NCBI GenBank assembly: GCA_019914995.1
Contig: CM034133.1
Coordinates: 8,140,495-8,204,494 of the forward strand
Source: Acanthochlamys bracteata
Lineage: Eukaryota > Streptophyta > Magnoliopsida > Pandanales > Velloziaceae
DNA length: 64,000 nucleotides
Direction: 5' to 3'
This document shows positions 34,816-46,150 of this stretch, in pieces. The notes beneath the pieces were generated by a model. It had not been told where the DNA came from, did no database searches, and saw only the letters and a list, made by a program, of their open reading frames with translations. Numbering within the stretch: position 1 is the stretch's first letter; the number at the start of each line of letters is the position of its first letter. Position numbers and translations under genes: made by a program.

Positions 34816-37800
34816 TAAATAAAGCTAGTATAAACTTTTTGTTTCAGTTTTCAAAGGCTCTAAACCGTTTCCAAAAGGAAGATCCTACATTTCGTGTTGG
34901 TTTGGATGCCGAGAGTGGCCAGGTATAACTCGTGTCATTCAGTGGCTTGGGCATAAATAAATTGATAACTGATATATTTATTACTTGCAGACAATTATAT
35001 CTGGGATGGGGGAGCTGCACTTAGACATATATGTGGAGCGCATCAGAAGGGAATACAAGGTATCATCACCCTCCATTGCTCTCGTACTGTACACCAGCAT
35101 GTATGTTCCTAGAAGAATATGATGATATAGTAATCCTGAAATGAGTTTTCTTGTGATTGGAGCTAAGGCCTAATTTTAAAGGAAGACATAGATCTGGTTT
35201 AATTTATACCTAGGGTTTGCTAAAACAGGAAATTACAAAAATCATCTTTGCAACATAACAGGTTGATGCAAAAGTTGGGAGGCCGCGTGTTAATTTTAGA
35301 GAAACTGTGACACAGCGTGCTGAATTTGATTATTTGCATAAGAAGCAATCTGGTGGACAAGGTCAATATGGACGAGTTTGTGGGTAAGCATTTAAAGGTT
35401 TCTCTTCTGTCCTTGCCTTTGCAAAATTTGGTAGAAGTCTGTCCTTGCCTTGCAAAATTTGGTAGAAGTCATTGGTATAATACAGTGTTGTCTCACTCAC
35501 AGTTTCTTTCCTAGCGCTATTCTTCATGGACACAAAAAAAAAGTCACTTGCATTGATATATGCTTTAGACTTGATGTGTCCCAAATCTTTTGTGAGCAGT
35601 GGTCTTGACTCTAATGAATTTCTTTTTCAGTTACAGATTGACTTTATCATCTCATTCTTCCCACATTTATCCCCTTTACTTTCTTTGTCTAAATCTTCAT
35701 TTTGTGTCATCCTACATCAATTTAGCTGTAATAACTTACATATTTGAGAATGTAAGGAAGGGTAGGACGTGCTTGGCAGATGAATGACAATGCCTATCCA
35801 TGACGTTAGTAGTATGACTTGTAATGCAATTAGTTGTGGTTTTTATTTCCCTCTAATACCTCATTGTTTGCTCTTCTCTAAAAAATGTAATCAGTTACAT
35901 TGAGCCTCTTCCGATGGACACCCCAGTGAAATTTGAATTCGACAATATGATCATAGGACAAGCAATCCCATCCAACTTCATTCCTGCAATTGAGAAAGGC
36001 TTCAGAGAAGCTTGCAACTCGTGAGTAGTCCAGGTTTTTAAGTTGGACCTTGAAGAATGTTTTTTTTCGTTTGTATATAATCACTAATGTTCTTTCTTCT
36101 TGTGCAGGGGTTCATTAATAGGGCATCCTGTTGAGAATATTCGTATAGTCTTGACGGATGGTGCCTCACATGCAGTTGATTCTAGTGAATTGGCTTTCAA
36201 ATTAGCTTCAATTTATGCATTTAGACAGGTTCGCCACACTTTATCTGCCTGTTTTCTGTTTGTAGGATCTACTTATGGTTGCTGAGAAAGTGAGAAGACT
36301 TTTCTTGATACTACTTGCTTGCTTACTTTTTAACAGTGTTATGCTGCTGCTAAACCTGTAATACTTGAACCTGTTATGCTGGTAGAACTGAAAGTGCCAA
36401 CAGAGTTTCAGGGAACTGTTACTGGAGACATTAATAAGTCAGTTTATCTTTTGTCTTTCCAAAGGTTAGTTTACTCTGGCATTCAGCTTTATTTGTTACT
36501 AAACTTGTTATTTTAAATTTACAGGAGAAAAGGTATGATTGTTGGTAACGACCAGGACGGAGATGATAGTGTTATTGCTGCACATGTAAGTAACACTTCA
36601 AATGATGCCAATTTATGGCTTTCAGTTATGTAATGTTTTATATAATTTAAACTTTCACTAATGGTAGGAATTACAACTATATGATGAAGCTCTAAGATTG
36701 AAGAGGTCATACTGGAGTTGTACTGATTGAATGTGATGAACTGTTTCATGTGTTTCTTCCAGTACTCTCAACTAATGGTTTGAGCTTGATATTTTCTAAA
36801 AATTGTGATTTGTTCATTAGGATGTGCTTATTTGTAGGCATTCCTTTCAACCACTGCAGTTATCATTCAGGTTTTTCTGGAGTTTAGCATCACTTGCTAT
36901 AGTATTAATAAAATGCTAAAGATGAGTGTGTTATTTAATGCATCACATGCAATTGCAAGCTAGAATTTGTCTGTCTAATTTGTCAGTTAAACAACTTCAT
37001 ATATATATATATATATATATATAGGGAGGGATAGGGGCACTCCAGCTCTTATGCACATTTCAAGGCACTCCACGGCCGTTTGTGGCTGTAGAGATCTCCA
37101 ACTTTAATCTCTACTATTGAATATGAAGATTTATGAGTTGGTAACATGTTGACAAAATTTCATCTCGATCGGATTACATCGACTTCCATCCAACCACTTG
37201 ATCATTATGACACAAATATAAGAGTTGACAATATATATATATATATATATATCAGCATGTTACCGACTCATAGTTTTTCATATCCAATAGTGAGATTAAA
37301 TTTTGATGTTTCGACGGCCACAAACGACTGTGGAGTACGTTGGAGTGTGCATAAGGACTGGAGTGCCCCTATATACATATGCATATATATATGTACATAT
37401 ATATATACTATAACCCAATGCCAAATTGAAGCTTCAGTGTCTATTTCTCATGATTATCGCAAGCATTCGGTAGTGCTAGACTAGCATGAAGATTCATTGT
37501 AAACTGGGCACTTGAATCTTATTTCTTAGTATATAAGATTAGACTAGGTGATAAGTTGTATAGCCTTACATTTTTAGTAGGTAGTTGTCACTCTTACATT
37601 TGACCATCTCGATTATATAGTAATGTTCAGATAGGTCATTCTGAAGTAAGTTAAGGCTTGGTTGGCCTCACGAAAATCTAGAATTTATTGTCAAGAATTA
37701 TATTTTGAAATTTGAGTTTTTTGGTGTTTGGTATGTTAGGTTGTGGAAAAGGAAAATTACAAGTTTGTCTCTCTATGTTATTGGAGCCTAATGCAGAGCA

Positions 37801-39845
37801 AGACTTTAAAAGAAAATGAAATAGAGTAAATAAGTCATGCCAGCCACCACATATGTGATCCAGTTTTAATCTTCTTGCAAATAATGAAGAAAAAAGGAAT
37901 TACCAATATTCCTTTCAAGTTTTCCTAGTTCAAACTATTTCCCTGCATAACAAAAAAAAAAAGGATGAAAGCTCGGTTTTTTGAGAATTCCTCAAAAGTC
38001 TTCCTAATTCTTGAGATCCTGAACGTCAAATAGGCTTGGTTTCCAACATTCCTCAAAAGTTATCCTAATAAATTTCAAGGTTTTCCTGTACACAAAATTG
38101 AGGTGGTTTGCAGGAATATTGTTTATAGAAATAGAAAAACTAGAAAAGAAAAGGTGGTGGTTTTCTTTTCACTATTTGAAGGGGAAAAAAGACTTGATCA
38201 CATGGGTAGTGGCTCACGTCACTTCTTTGCCTTCTTTCACATTTTTTTGTTTCTAGTTTCTCTTATTCTGCACTTGGCCCCAAACAAATGGCAAGAAAAA
38301 TTAGTATTAGTCCTTTTTCCAAAATCAGAGCATATTTTGTAGAAAATTGCTCATAGTTTCTTATTAGAATTCCTTATAATATTTTCTAGCTTTTCGTGAG
38401 GATCAAACATACCCTAAGAAAGGATAAACTTCCTCCAAATGAAGGGTATAAAACTATGGAATAATAATAATACAAAGTAGGGATGTTACAAGGGGATGTT
38501 TCTGAAGTGCAGACTGAGATCTTTAATGTCTCTCTAATTTGTTGGCTATAAGTAGAAGAATATCTTTGAGAATCGAAAATTAGATAACAGGAAGATTAGG
38601 GAGATAGCTAATAGGGATTTCTTGTTTCATACAAAGATTAGTTTCACTTTTCATTGAAATTAAAGAAGAGGAATACACTCGATTGCTTCCTTTGGCTTTT
38701 GTTCTTCACTATATAATCATAGGAAATACGAGTAAGGCGTACACATTCAAATGACTGAATGGTATAATTGTTAGCAAAGAACCAACTCTTGGACCTGCCA
38801 AACTTGATTTATCAGGGGTGCAAATGTAGTGTGTAAATGACAAATTCTCATTACTAGAGAATCCTGGAGATAAGATCATCTCTAATAAACTGTTGCAGAT
38901 AGTGACTCCCTATAGTCTATAGCTACAGAGCTTAGTTTTCGAATTGTAATATAAATTGTGCGACTTCTTGGAAACTGATAATTGATCCAGAGCTGTACTA
39001 GCTAGTTTGTAGTACTCCTTCAGAATAGGTAAACCTTAGATTATGTTTCATTTATCGATTTTAGATTAGATTAGGTTGTGTCCCTGAGGATTTTGCTACC
39101 TAAACTTTTATCATAGCAAAGTAGATGATACTTCTCTGACAGTAGGGATTTGTAGTTGATACTGAGGAAGGAAGCACACATCAGGTCATTACTCACATGC
39201 GCAACCTTCTTTCACCATCTTTGAATATTATCACTTTTTTGGCCATGAATTTCTGTGGCACACCAACTTGTGCTGCTTTGTCTTGCTGTAGCATACCAAC
39301 TCATGTGCTCTTTGTTTTTTTTTATCCTTGCAGCACTGATTGCATTTCTTTCACATCAGAGTTAGTTTTTAAATGCTCCTTATTAGAATTCAAGTTGCAC
39401 ATTTTTATCGAACTTCAGTCCATGCCTTGTTTACGCTTTCACATATTTCAGTCCATGCCTTGTTTACGCTTTCACATATTTCAGTCCATCCCCTTGTTTA
39501 TGCTTTCACATATTTCTTGATATTTAATGACAACGAAGTTTTTTAACCAAGCTTTTTTTCAGTCATGTTATATATAGCCTTATGCTAAACTCCTATCGTC
39601 TTTCAGGTGCCACTGAACAATATGTTTGGATACTCAACTGCTCTGAGATCTATGACACAGGTACAATTATGAAGAATATCTGTGAATTACTTTAGCTAGC
39701 ATCTTCTGTCAATTCTAAATTCTTTTGTTTATTGTGACAGGGCAAAGGAGAATTCACAATGGAGTATCTAGAGCATTCTCCTGTTTCACAAGATGTCCAA
39801 ACACAGTTAGTGAACAATTACAAGGCCACCAAGGGAAGTGATTAG
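26494..39845 (+). CDS. MEFG1: elongation factor G, mitochondrial (20 exons, 746 aa)
   Basis: A GTPase that drives translocation of tRNA and mRNA on the mitochondrial ribosome. Exons: 26494-26871, 27658-27879, 28835-28956, 29052-29202, 32061-32132, 33237-33332, 33406-33494, 33623-33689, 34331-34369, 34454-34514, 34599-34708, 34848-34922, 34991-35059, 35262-35383, 35895-36020, 36108-36228, 36337-36437, 36525-36585, 39607-39660, 39741-39845. Phases are consistent and every intron is GT-AG. The ATG in AAAATGGCG is followed by an Arg/Leu/Ser-rich presequence (residues 1-40) typical of mitochondrial import. G-domain motifs are AHIDSGKTT (64-72), DTPGH (131-135) and NKLD (185-188). Domains II-V follow in order ([52 protein letters not shown]). 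The length matches plant mEF-G1. Introns 4 (2858 bp) and 18 (3021 bp) are long and hold repeats. Confidence 0.96.
27965..28207. mobile_element. single arm of the fold-back MITE family plus (TA)n(GA)n tract, MEFG1 intron 2
   Basis: It starts GGGGAGGGATAGGGGCACTC, the same end as the complete element at 37025, and continues through GTTGAATATGAAGA, CAAAATTTCAGCTCAATCGG and CCATCCAACCATTTGATCA. The second arm is missing; in its place are about 24 bp of TA and 42 bp of GA repeats (28166-28207). Confidence 0.7.
28352..28606. mobile_element. AT-rich MITE in MEFG1 intron 2
   Basis: The left end is GGGGCATTTAGGAGTGCTTAT. The right end ends in GCCAAACACACCCC, giving GGGGTGTGTTTGGC on the other strand. 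The A/T interior shares TAAGCTTTATTTTTT and AATAAATTTTTTAGATACTTATAAAA blocks with units at 22510, 25067, 51775 and 54125. The target duplication is not clean. Confidence 0.55.
29637..29706. repeat. 34-bp direct repeat, two copies, MEFG1 intron 4
   Basis: TCTTTTAGATTTGGCCCGACC occurs twice with a 34-bp period within a C-rich stretch (CTGACCCAACCC / CTGACCCAGCCC). The surrounding 29600-30000 looks like a decayed transposon that ends in AACTACACCCACTTTCAGC. Confidence 0.6.
34737..34812. repeat. (TA)38 microsatellite filling MEFG1 intron 11
   Basis: Seventy-six bases of pure TA lie inside a 139-base intron (34709-34847). Only about 28 bp at the donor side and 35 bp at the acceptor side (ending TTTTTGTTTCAG) are ordinary sequence. 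Confidence 0.95.
37025..37372. mobile_element. complete fold-back MITE in MEFG1 intron 18
   Basis: The two arms are near-perfect inverses. Left: ATAGGGGCACTCCAGCTCTT, ATGCACA, CACGGCCGTTTGTGGC, GAATATGAAGA, GAGTTGGTAACATGTTGAC. Right, read on the other strand: ATAGGGGCACTCCAGTCCTT, ATGCACA, CACAGTCGTTTGTGGC, GGATATGAAAAACTATGAGTCGGTAAC (split here into shorter blocks GGATATGAA and GAGTCGGTAACATGCTGA). The loop is a TA run at about 37231-37252, and TA-rich DNA flanks both ends. It has no coding capacity. Confidence 0.85.
39414..39513 (+). repeat. 33-bp minisatellite, three copies, MEFG1 intron 18
   Basis: The copies are 39414-39446, 39447-39479 and 39480-39513. Each starts TTCAGTCCAT and ends GCTTTCACATAT. 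The first two are identical; the third has small changes. The array ends 94 bp upstream of the exon-19 acceptor. Confidence 0.95.
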
Positions 39846-40384
39846 AGCAACTTCCAGGGGCATCAAATTTTGTCCACAGCATTAGAGATAATTTCCAATT
39901 GAATTGCCATTGTAAAATTATAAGCTATTTATATTTATTGGATAGGTAATAATTCGAGGCTGTGTTGTAGGAGGGCAAGTCATCTTATCTTTAACTTGCA
40001 GAAAATCAACTACAATTGAATGTTTTGTGTAACTATTTTTGTTGTGGCCTGCTTCTGCCAGTATTTTTATGTAATCTGATTGTTGTTAGTATCATACTGC
40101 AGCAACTGCTAGAGCATGTATAATGTACGAGCTTTTTGTGCCCAAGTCATAGTAGCCGCTTTACAAAGTATGTGTAGTGGGTGTACATATCGTTGGAATT
40201 GATTGTGGTTGCAATTTTTGTAGTTCTGTACTCATTTTAGCTATTCTTTCATGTGTACATTCTGATGGTGAACAACCAACCATTCTCTGTAAACTCGATT
40301 GAAGCAAACGGCTTCTCTTAAGAAGCTTTCATTTCAGAAGTCTCCATAATAGAGTGTTCAATCAATTGCAATTATCTTTCCATT

Positions 40385-40780
40385 ATTATTGGCAGAACTT
40401 GAAAGGCAACCCCAACAAGGTCAGCAACACCAACAGCTTCCGCTACTGCGTTTCTGAAGCCGCGCAGAAGCAAGAGATGGTGTCCTCGTCTGAGAGTGAA
40501 CACAACGCGACGCAGGGAGGAGTGTAGAAAATCTCCAAACTGCAGTTTGAATCTGGGTCAGAATCCCATAATGGACTTTGCCATCTCTTCCGACGTAGCT
40601 ATCGGTGAAGAAGCCGGAGGAGCAGCAGAAGCTGAAGAAGACAGTAAGTCCCCCACTGAGGTATTTGTTTAGAACGGTGCAGCTGCTGTTGTTTGTTAAG
40701 TGATGGCTGACGAAATGGAACATGAAGACGGTACCTGTAGGGAGAAGCTTGATGAGATCACCGGGCTTTGACGCTCTTTG
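40385..40780 (-). pseudogene. broken DUF679/DMP membrane-protein gene
   Basis: The 5' half reads as a DMP protein: DLIKLLPTGTVFMFHFVSHH, then NKYLSGGLTVFFSFCCSSGF, then FTDSYVGRDGKVHYGILT. It then lacks the counterpart of about 20 residues (the NGLWSFYDRN...YKLRV stretch of the paralogue). The remaining C-terminal homology is split over other frames: GDFLHSSL in one; DEDTISCFCAASETQ followed by TAG in another; then KLLVLLTLLGLPFK. The N-terminal segment before DLIK does not match either. So there is at least one deletion, one or two frameshifts and a nonsense codon. It is tail-to-tail with MEFG1 and lies about 3.6 kb from the intact copy in the same orientation, which implies a tandem duplication followed by decay. 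Confidence 0.85.
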
Positions 40781-40950
40781 ATGCCTTTGTTTTCTCTGCT
40801 CGCTTTCAGCATTCTCGAAATTTCCTTGATTTGATTCTTCCAAAATTTGATATAGCCCCATTTTGGCTAAGCAGAAATTTTAAAGCTTTTGATTTACAGC
40901 TGCTTTACGTGGCCGCAAAAGGCTTTCATCGACAAAGTAGGTTAGTTTGA

Positions 40951-42530
40951 ATTGTGTGTGGACAAATTTTACCGTATAAGTGAAAAGAATACATAACAAC
41001 AATAATTACTTTAAATATATTATTAAATTCTTAAATTATTCTTAATATAGTTTCAAATAATATTACATTTATTATATAATAATTTATTAATATTTTTAAA
41101 TAATAACAATTATTATTATTATAAATCAATAATTAATTTTGAATAATATTAAATTATTTTATTATTTTGTTGTTATTTTAATAATTAATTTATTATTATT
41201 TTGTTTGCTTTGATTGCAACAAGAAAAATTTTTCTTCCTTTCTAATTCCTCCAAACGTCAACTATTTCATACAGTTTCATTGGTTATCATGATATCATCC
41301 CCTGTCAACTATATACATTTTCTAAAAATATACATATGCAGATTACCATTGCTGGAACATGATCTATAATCTTATACTAAACTTATAAGAAAATATAGTT
41401 ATGAAAATTAAAAGAATTTGTTGTATAGATGTTCATGACAAAAAAAATAGAAGAAAAAAATCTCAAAATCTTTATTTGAAATTGATAGAATGTATACATT
41501 AATTGATCATATAATACAACCGGACATGTATACATATAAATTTAGTCTATACATACATGAAACATACAATTGTACAATTATAATACTGATAAAATTCTAC
41601 AAGTCTACTTCAATTTCTGTTGGAGTATATGCTTTGCTTGTTATCTGCTCCAACAAGAAACTTGCCTTCATCAACAAAAAAGAATGTTTCAGTAATTAGT
41701 TAGCAACCAAAGAAATAAAAAGTTAATGAGTGATAAGTTAGAAAAAAAAAAAGTTAATTTGCTTACTCTAAAATGTTTTTCCATCCAACTTTAGCAGCCA
41801 AGTCTTTCAAGCTTGACTTCCTCTCAATGGTTTAGGGTATAAGGCTTGGGGTTTAGAGTTTACAAATTTAGCTCATTGCTCTCAAGCATCATCATTGAGC
41901 AATCATAAGCCCAAAACTCTGTAAATATAAAGGTGAAGACAATCCAAATGTCCATATTCTGCATAATCAATATAGTATCTTATGCTCTCGGATTTTCATC
42001 AATGAGTTTGAAGGTACCAAGTAACAACCAAATCATCCCTCAAATGAGCGTAATATTTAATGACATACATTCCAATAATAATATCATTAACCATCAAGGC
42101 GCCCAACCATCTTATGTTAGATTTTTTAAGATAACACAACAACAAGCCCTAGAAAAAGAAAACTTAACAAGGCACCTCAATCATCTCATTTTAGCATTGT
42201 ATAAAGTAACAAGCCCTTAAAAATTATCATTGGGCGAACAATCAAGCAGGTAAGCATATAGACAACAACCAAAAGGGAATAAGACCATCTTAGCTGAAAA
42301 TTTTCGACTTTTTGAAAAAAGTTCAAATTTGAGAAGGTAACAAGGCAACAAAAATCTGTCTGCACCTTAGCTTATTAGTGATAAGTTCATGCAACATTAT
42401 CATGCACCAAATAAAAAAGGTAACAAGACAACAAGATCATTTAGTTTCAAAAGATAACAAGGCAACAGCACCTGTTTACACCCTTACTGGGTCTGCAGTT
42501 TAGGCAACAAGGGCGGTCATGCAATGCATG
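40951..42530. other. AT-rich spacer, no gene
   Basis: A/T-rich with scattered open frames of no recognisable content, including a 95-codon frame at 41933-42220 that begins with a non-ATG codon. Nothing can be supported as a gene. Confidence 0.45.
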
Positions 42531-42539
42531 CAATATTTA

Positions 42540-42726
42540 GGATGCGTTCTTTTGACTTAGGAAATGAGTTTTTTTTAAATTGAGTTGTTAGAAATAGTAT
42601 TATTGAAAATGATGTGTTATTTTTATATTAAAAAATGACTTGAAAGTTCTTTTTTAATGAAAAATGAATTAAAAGTGACTTTTTAGTTAAAAAAAAGTGA
42701 CTTCCAGTGTGTAAAAGAAGGCACCC
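42540..42726. mobile_element. Tourist-like MITE, 187 bp, TTA target duplication
   Basis: TTA flanks both sides (42537-42539 and 42727-42729). The ends are GGATGCGTTCTTTTGAC and, on the other strand, GGGTGCCTTCTTTTAC. The interior is A/T-rich with AAAGTGACTTTTTAGTT blocks. A sister copy is at 45190. Confidence 0.75.
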
Positions 42727-44347
42727 TTAGGCAACAACTACTTTTCTGCACCTTTATTTTAAGTCGTGCGCAACTTATCACAGAAAGCATCAAATTGGTG
42801 CTTTCTGATTTCGATTGCTTAACCAAATGCTCCTAACACTCTGCAACGCTTATTTCAGGCTTAAAGTTCGAAATACGCATCCAAGTTGGTAAAGTTAAGC
42901 CCGAGATAAGCACCGTTAAATATGTAAAGATTTTGTTCCTGGCTTTATAGAAGTTGCATTAACAGGCCCTAGCTATTTTTTGGTAGTTGGTTGTTGTTGT
43001 TGTTGTTGTTCCATTTTTGGGAAGGCTTAAAGCAACCGACTGTTTTGCTTATACTCTTCTTCATTAATTTTTAACCTGATAAAACTTTAAAAAAGGAAAG
43101 AAACATGAATCATTCTGAATAACCGCTGAAGAAAATGGAAAGCAGATATAATACTTTCTATTGTTCTTCAGCTAGCTGCATGTTAACTATAAATGTTAAT
43201 AAACTAACATACAAAGTATTAAAACTCTCGATATTTATTTTATCACTTTGCTTCAACGAATACTGTGTGTTAAAATTTGAACTAAAGGGAGGTAGTACTC
43301 GCGAAACTCAAATTACTGTAGAGAATTATACTCAATAATTTTTTTTTTTTAATTGATATGATCACATATATATATACATTCAAAATTTTCAAAAATTAAG
43401 TATTTCTAAAATTCAATCTTTTTAAAATCAATCAAAATCAAATCTTTTTAGAATAAAATAAAATCTAATCTTCCTAAATTAATTTTTTAAAATTAAGCAC
43501 TCCAAATATAGGAAAGAATCAAATATTCTTATCAAGCGCTTCAAATATAGGAAGGAATCAAATATTCTTATCAATTGCAAAGCTGAAATTAGTTCTATTT
43601 GCCACTACATTATAGGTTCTTTAAGTTTATTTCACTAAGTAAGCCAATCATAACATGAAAACACAAAGATAGCTATACACAAAATAGATTACTTCCAGCT
43701 TCCCTGACATATTATCCATAGGGATTTAGCTCAATTTTAGAGTGTTATAGTTGTCTTAAATACCCTGATTCAACTTAGGGTACCCTAAGTTCTATTTCCT
43801 TTGTTCTGAACTGAGGTTTCGAAATTGAGTTAATTAAAAAAATGAAGTTCGAAAATGAGTTTAATTTTTATATTTATTTATTATTAAAAATGAGTTTGAA
43901 GTAAAATTTTAGTTTTGAATTTGAATTTTGAAAGTGTAGTTTTTTTGCGAAAAAAATTGAATCTGACTTTTGTGTTTACTTCGATGATTTGAAAGTGAGC
44001 CAAAAGTAAAATTTTAGATAAAAAGAAGTGAGTCGAAAGTGTTAGTAAACACGCCCTAAGATGAACTAGAGTACTATCCTAAAGTTGAATCAGATGTTGT
44101 ATTATCTAGACAAATATCTATTGTATGCCGTAAAAACTTATTATTATTTATTTTTATTATTATTTAGATAAAAAAATTAAATTTCATTATCTAAAATATT
44201 ATTTACTATAAAAAGTTATATTTTATAAGAACTCAAACACAGATGTAAACTACTAAGTACAACTTGAAACAATAACAATCTCATTCCACCATGATATATA
44301 TCTTCAGTACTTAAGTCAGAATATATACATATGTATATACGATTGCT
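42727..44347. other. spacer downstream of the DMP gene
   Basis: It includes a (TTG)n tract at about 42986-43012, a small direct duplication (ATAGGA, then AAGAATCAAATATTCTTATC at about 43507 and 43556), and decayed MITE ends near 43800-44060 (GAGTTTGAAGT, AACACGCCCTAAG). No gene is seen. Confidence 0.45.
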
Positions 44348-44983
44348 TCACACGGAGCCATCACTTGTGCCTGTTGTTGTTGAGACCGGGTACCCAATTC
44401 CATGGCGATTATTTGGAAAGACCATGAAAACAAAGCTAGACAAGCCACCAACAACTGCAGGTAACACCATTAGAAGCGTCTTCTGCGCCGTCTCCAACGG
44501 CGGGTAGAAACACGTTACCGTATTCTCATCCAGCAAAGCAATCACGGCGAACACGAGCAGCGCAAGCAATGCATGCACGAAGTCACCAACCCTCAACTTA
44601 TACTTGGACAAATCTTTCGATTTTGCGTTACGGTCATAAAACGACCATAACCCGTTCGCCGTAACGATGCCGTAGTAAAGCCTTCCATCTGAGCCGGTGT
44701 AGCTATCAGTGAATGAAGAAAAACAACAATTGAATGCACAGACTATCAGTAATGCACCAGATAGGTACTTGTTGACAACACTGCAATGGCCTTTGTTTGT
44801 AAGAAGAGGGCTTAAGAATTGAAACATGAAGACAGTGCCTGTTGGTAGGAGTTTGATCAGATCGGCAAGGCTTTTGAAAGCTAAGTCTCCGGCGGTTTTT
44901 TTCGCCGGAGATGAAGAAGAGGAAGAGGATGCCTTAGAGAAGAGACGGCGCTCGTAGCTCGCGATCATGTCTTCTTCTGCCAT
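44348..44983 (-). CDS. DUF679 domain membrane protein (DMP family), 211 aa
   Basis: DMPs are small plant-specific four-helix proteins of the ER, tonoplast or plasma membrane, linked in Arabidopsis to membrane remodelling during senescence; two members (DMP8/9) act in gamete fusion. This intronless frame has a Ser-rich cytosolic N-terminus (residues 17-26), then the family signature DLIKLLPTGTVFMFQFLSP and four hydrophobic segments at about 45-62, 74-92, 134-152 and 169-189. Conserved loops are SFTDSYTGSDGRLYYG (90-105), KLRVGDFVHALLA (129-141), TCFYPPLE (157-164) and FPNNRHGIGYPV (189-200). Length and topology are normal for the family. I cannot assign a DMP number: the N-terminus looks unlike DMP8/9. 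A broken paralogue lies about 3.6 kb away. Confidence 0.95.
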   Translation of the reverse strand: MAEEDMIASYERRLFSKASSSSSSSPAKKTAGDLAFKSLADLIKLLPTGTVFMFQFLSPLLTNKGHCSVVNKYLSGALLIVCAFNCCFSSFTDSYTGSDGRLYYGIVTANGLWSFYDRNAKSKDLSKYKLRVGDFVHALLALLVFAVIALLDENTVTCFYPPLETAQKTLLMVLPAVVGGLSSFVFMVFPNNRHGIGYPVSTTTGTSDGSV

Positions 44984-45022
44984 TGCTGTGATCTTGATCT
45001 TTGATGAAATTTTTGATGTATG

Positions 45023-45030
45023 TATATATA
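45023..45030 (-). promoter_or_regulatory. possible TATA box of the DMP gene
   Basis: TATATATA on the coding strand sits only 40 bp before the start codon. It would require a very short leader, so it may be accidental. Confidence 0.3.
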
Positions 45031-45189
45031 GTGAGAGAGATCGATATCAGCTAGTAGAAAGAGGTTTGCTTTCACGTTAGAAAGTTTGCAAGAGAATGGA
45101 ATGAACAAAACCAAGAATTAGGCTTCTGAGTTGTTTGCTTGGCGTACGTAGTGAGATTAGCAGTTGGCAAGCGGACCTAACTTGATTTA

Positions 45190-45400
45190 AAGTGCGTTTT
45201 TTTTTATTTGAAAGTGAGTTTATTTGAAAGTAAGTCTTTGCAAGTGAGTTATTAGAAATAGTATTATTAAAAGTGATATATTTTTTTAATTAAAAATAAA
45301 TTGAAAGTGATTTTTTATATTTTTATTGTAATAAAAAATAAGTTAGAAATGACTTTTTAGTAGAGAAGAAGTCACTTACGATATGTAAAAGAAGACATAC
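45190..45400. mobile_element. Tourist-like MITE, 211 bp, TTA target duplication
   Basis: TTA occurs at 45187-45189 and 45401-45403. The left end AAGTGCGTTTTTTTTTA and right end (other strand) GTATGTCTTCTTTTAC are degenerate versions of the 42540 ends. The interior shares GTGAGTTATTAGAAATAGTA with it (compare GAGTTGTTAGAAATAGTATT). Confidence 0.65.
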
Positions 45401-45867
45401 TTACTTCTACAATTTTCTGTTGATATACTTGAAACAAATTAATCTCTCTTAATTTGCTAAGAGTCGGAGCAACTGTTTGGCATAGTTTGCTTCAAATGAA
45501 GAGGAAAGTTTTATGGTTAATCCAAAACCGAACATGAATTTGGATTATTGCATTAAATGTATATTTTATTTTTAACAAATTGTTTATATAAAAAAACTAT
45601 TTTATACTTTATTGTAATAGTAATTTTTGTGTTCTTTTACACAAGAAAGCGACTTTTTTTCCAAAAAATTCACTTCCGCTTTGATCTGGCGTTGATCTTC
45701 GGAAAAATTTACTTTCGAATAATTTTTTATGATATTTACATTTTTGAAACTCATTTTAAAAAAAAATTAGAAAGTCACTTAAAAAAAAAAATAAACATAC
45801 CCGTATTATAACACAATATTGTTGGTATGTGAAACTCTATTATAGCCATCCTTATGGTTTATTTTTA

Positions 45868-46150
45868 GGGCGTATTTCAAATGTCTATAATTTAGTTTTG
45901 TAAAAGTAAAAAGTAGAACTTTTTAGAAGTGAAAGTGGAGTTCAATATTTGTGTTTCAATAATTTTTAAAAATGTGTTAAAATTTGAAAAATATAATTCT
46001 ATTAGGAATTGTGCAAATAAAAAAATTAGAATTGAAGTTTCGTATGAGAAGTGAAATTCTGAATTTTTCGTATAATTAAAATATATGAACTATTAAGAAT
46101 TCAAAATCAGATAGAAAAAAATAAAATTACGGATATTTGAAATACATCAC
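45868..46150. mobile_element. Tourist-like MITE, 283 bp, TTA target duplication
   Basis: TTA flanks both sides (45865-45867 and 46151-46153). The ends are GGGCGTATTTCAAAT and, on the other strand, GTGATGTATTTCAAAT. It is the same family as 20044-20320 (shared TACGGATATTTGAAA end). Confidence 0.8.

Noticed and set aside
41933-42220. 95-codon open frame
   Set aside because: It begins with a non-ATG codon, is A/T-driven in composition and shows no recognisable motif.
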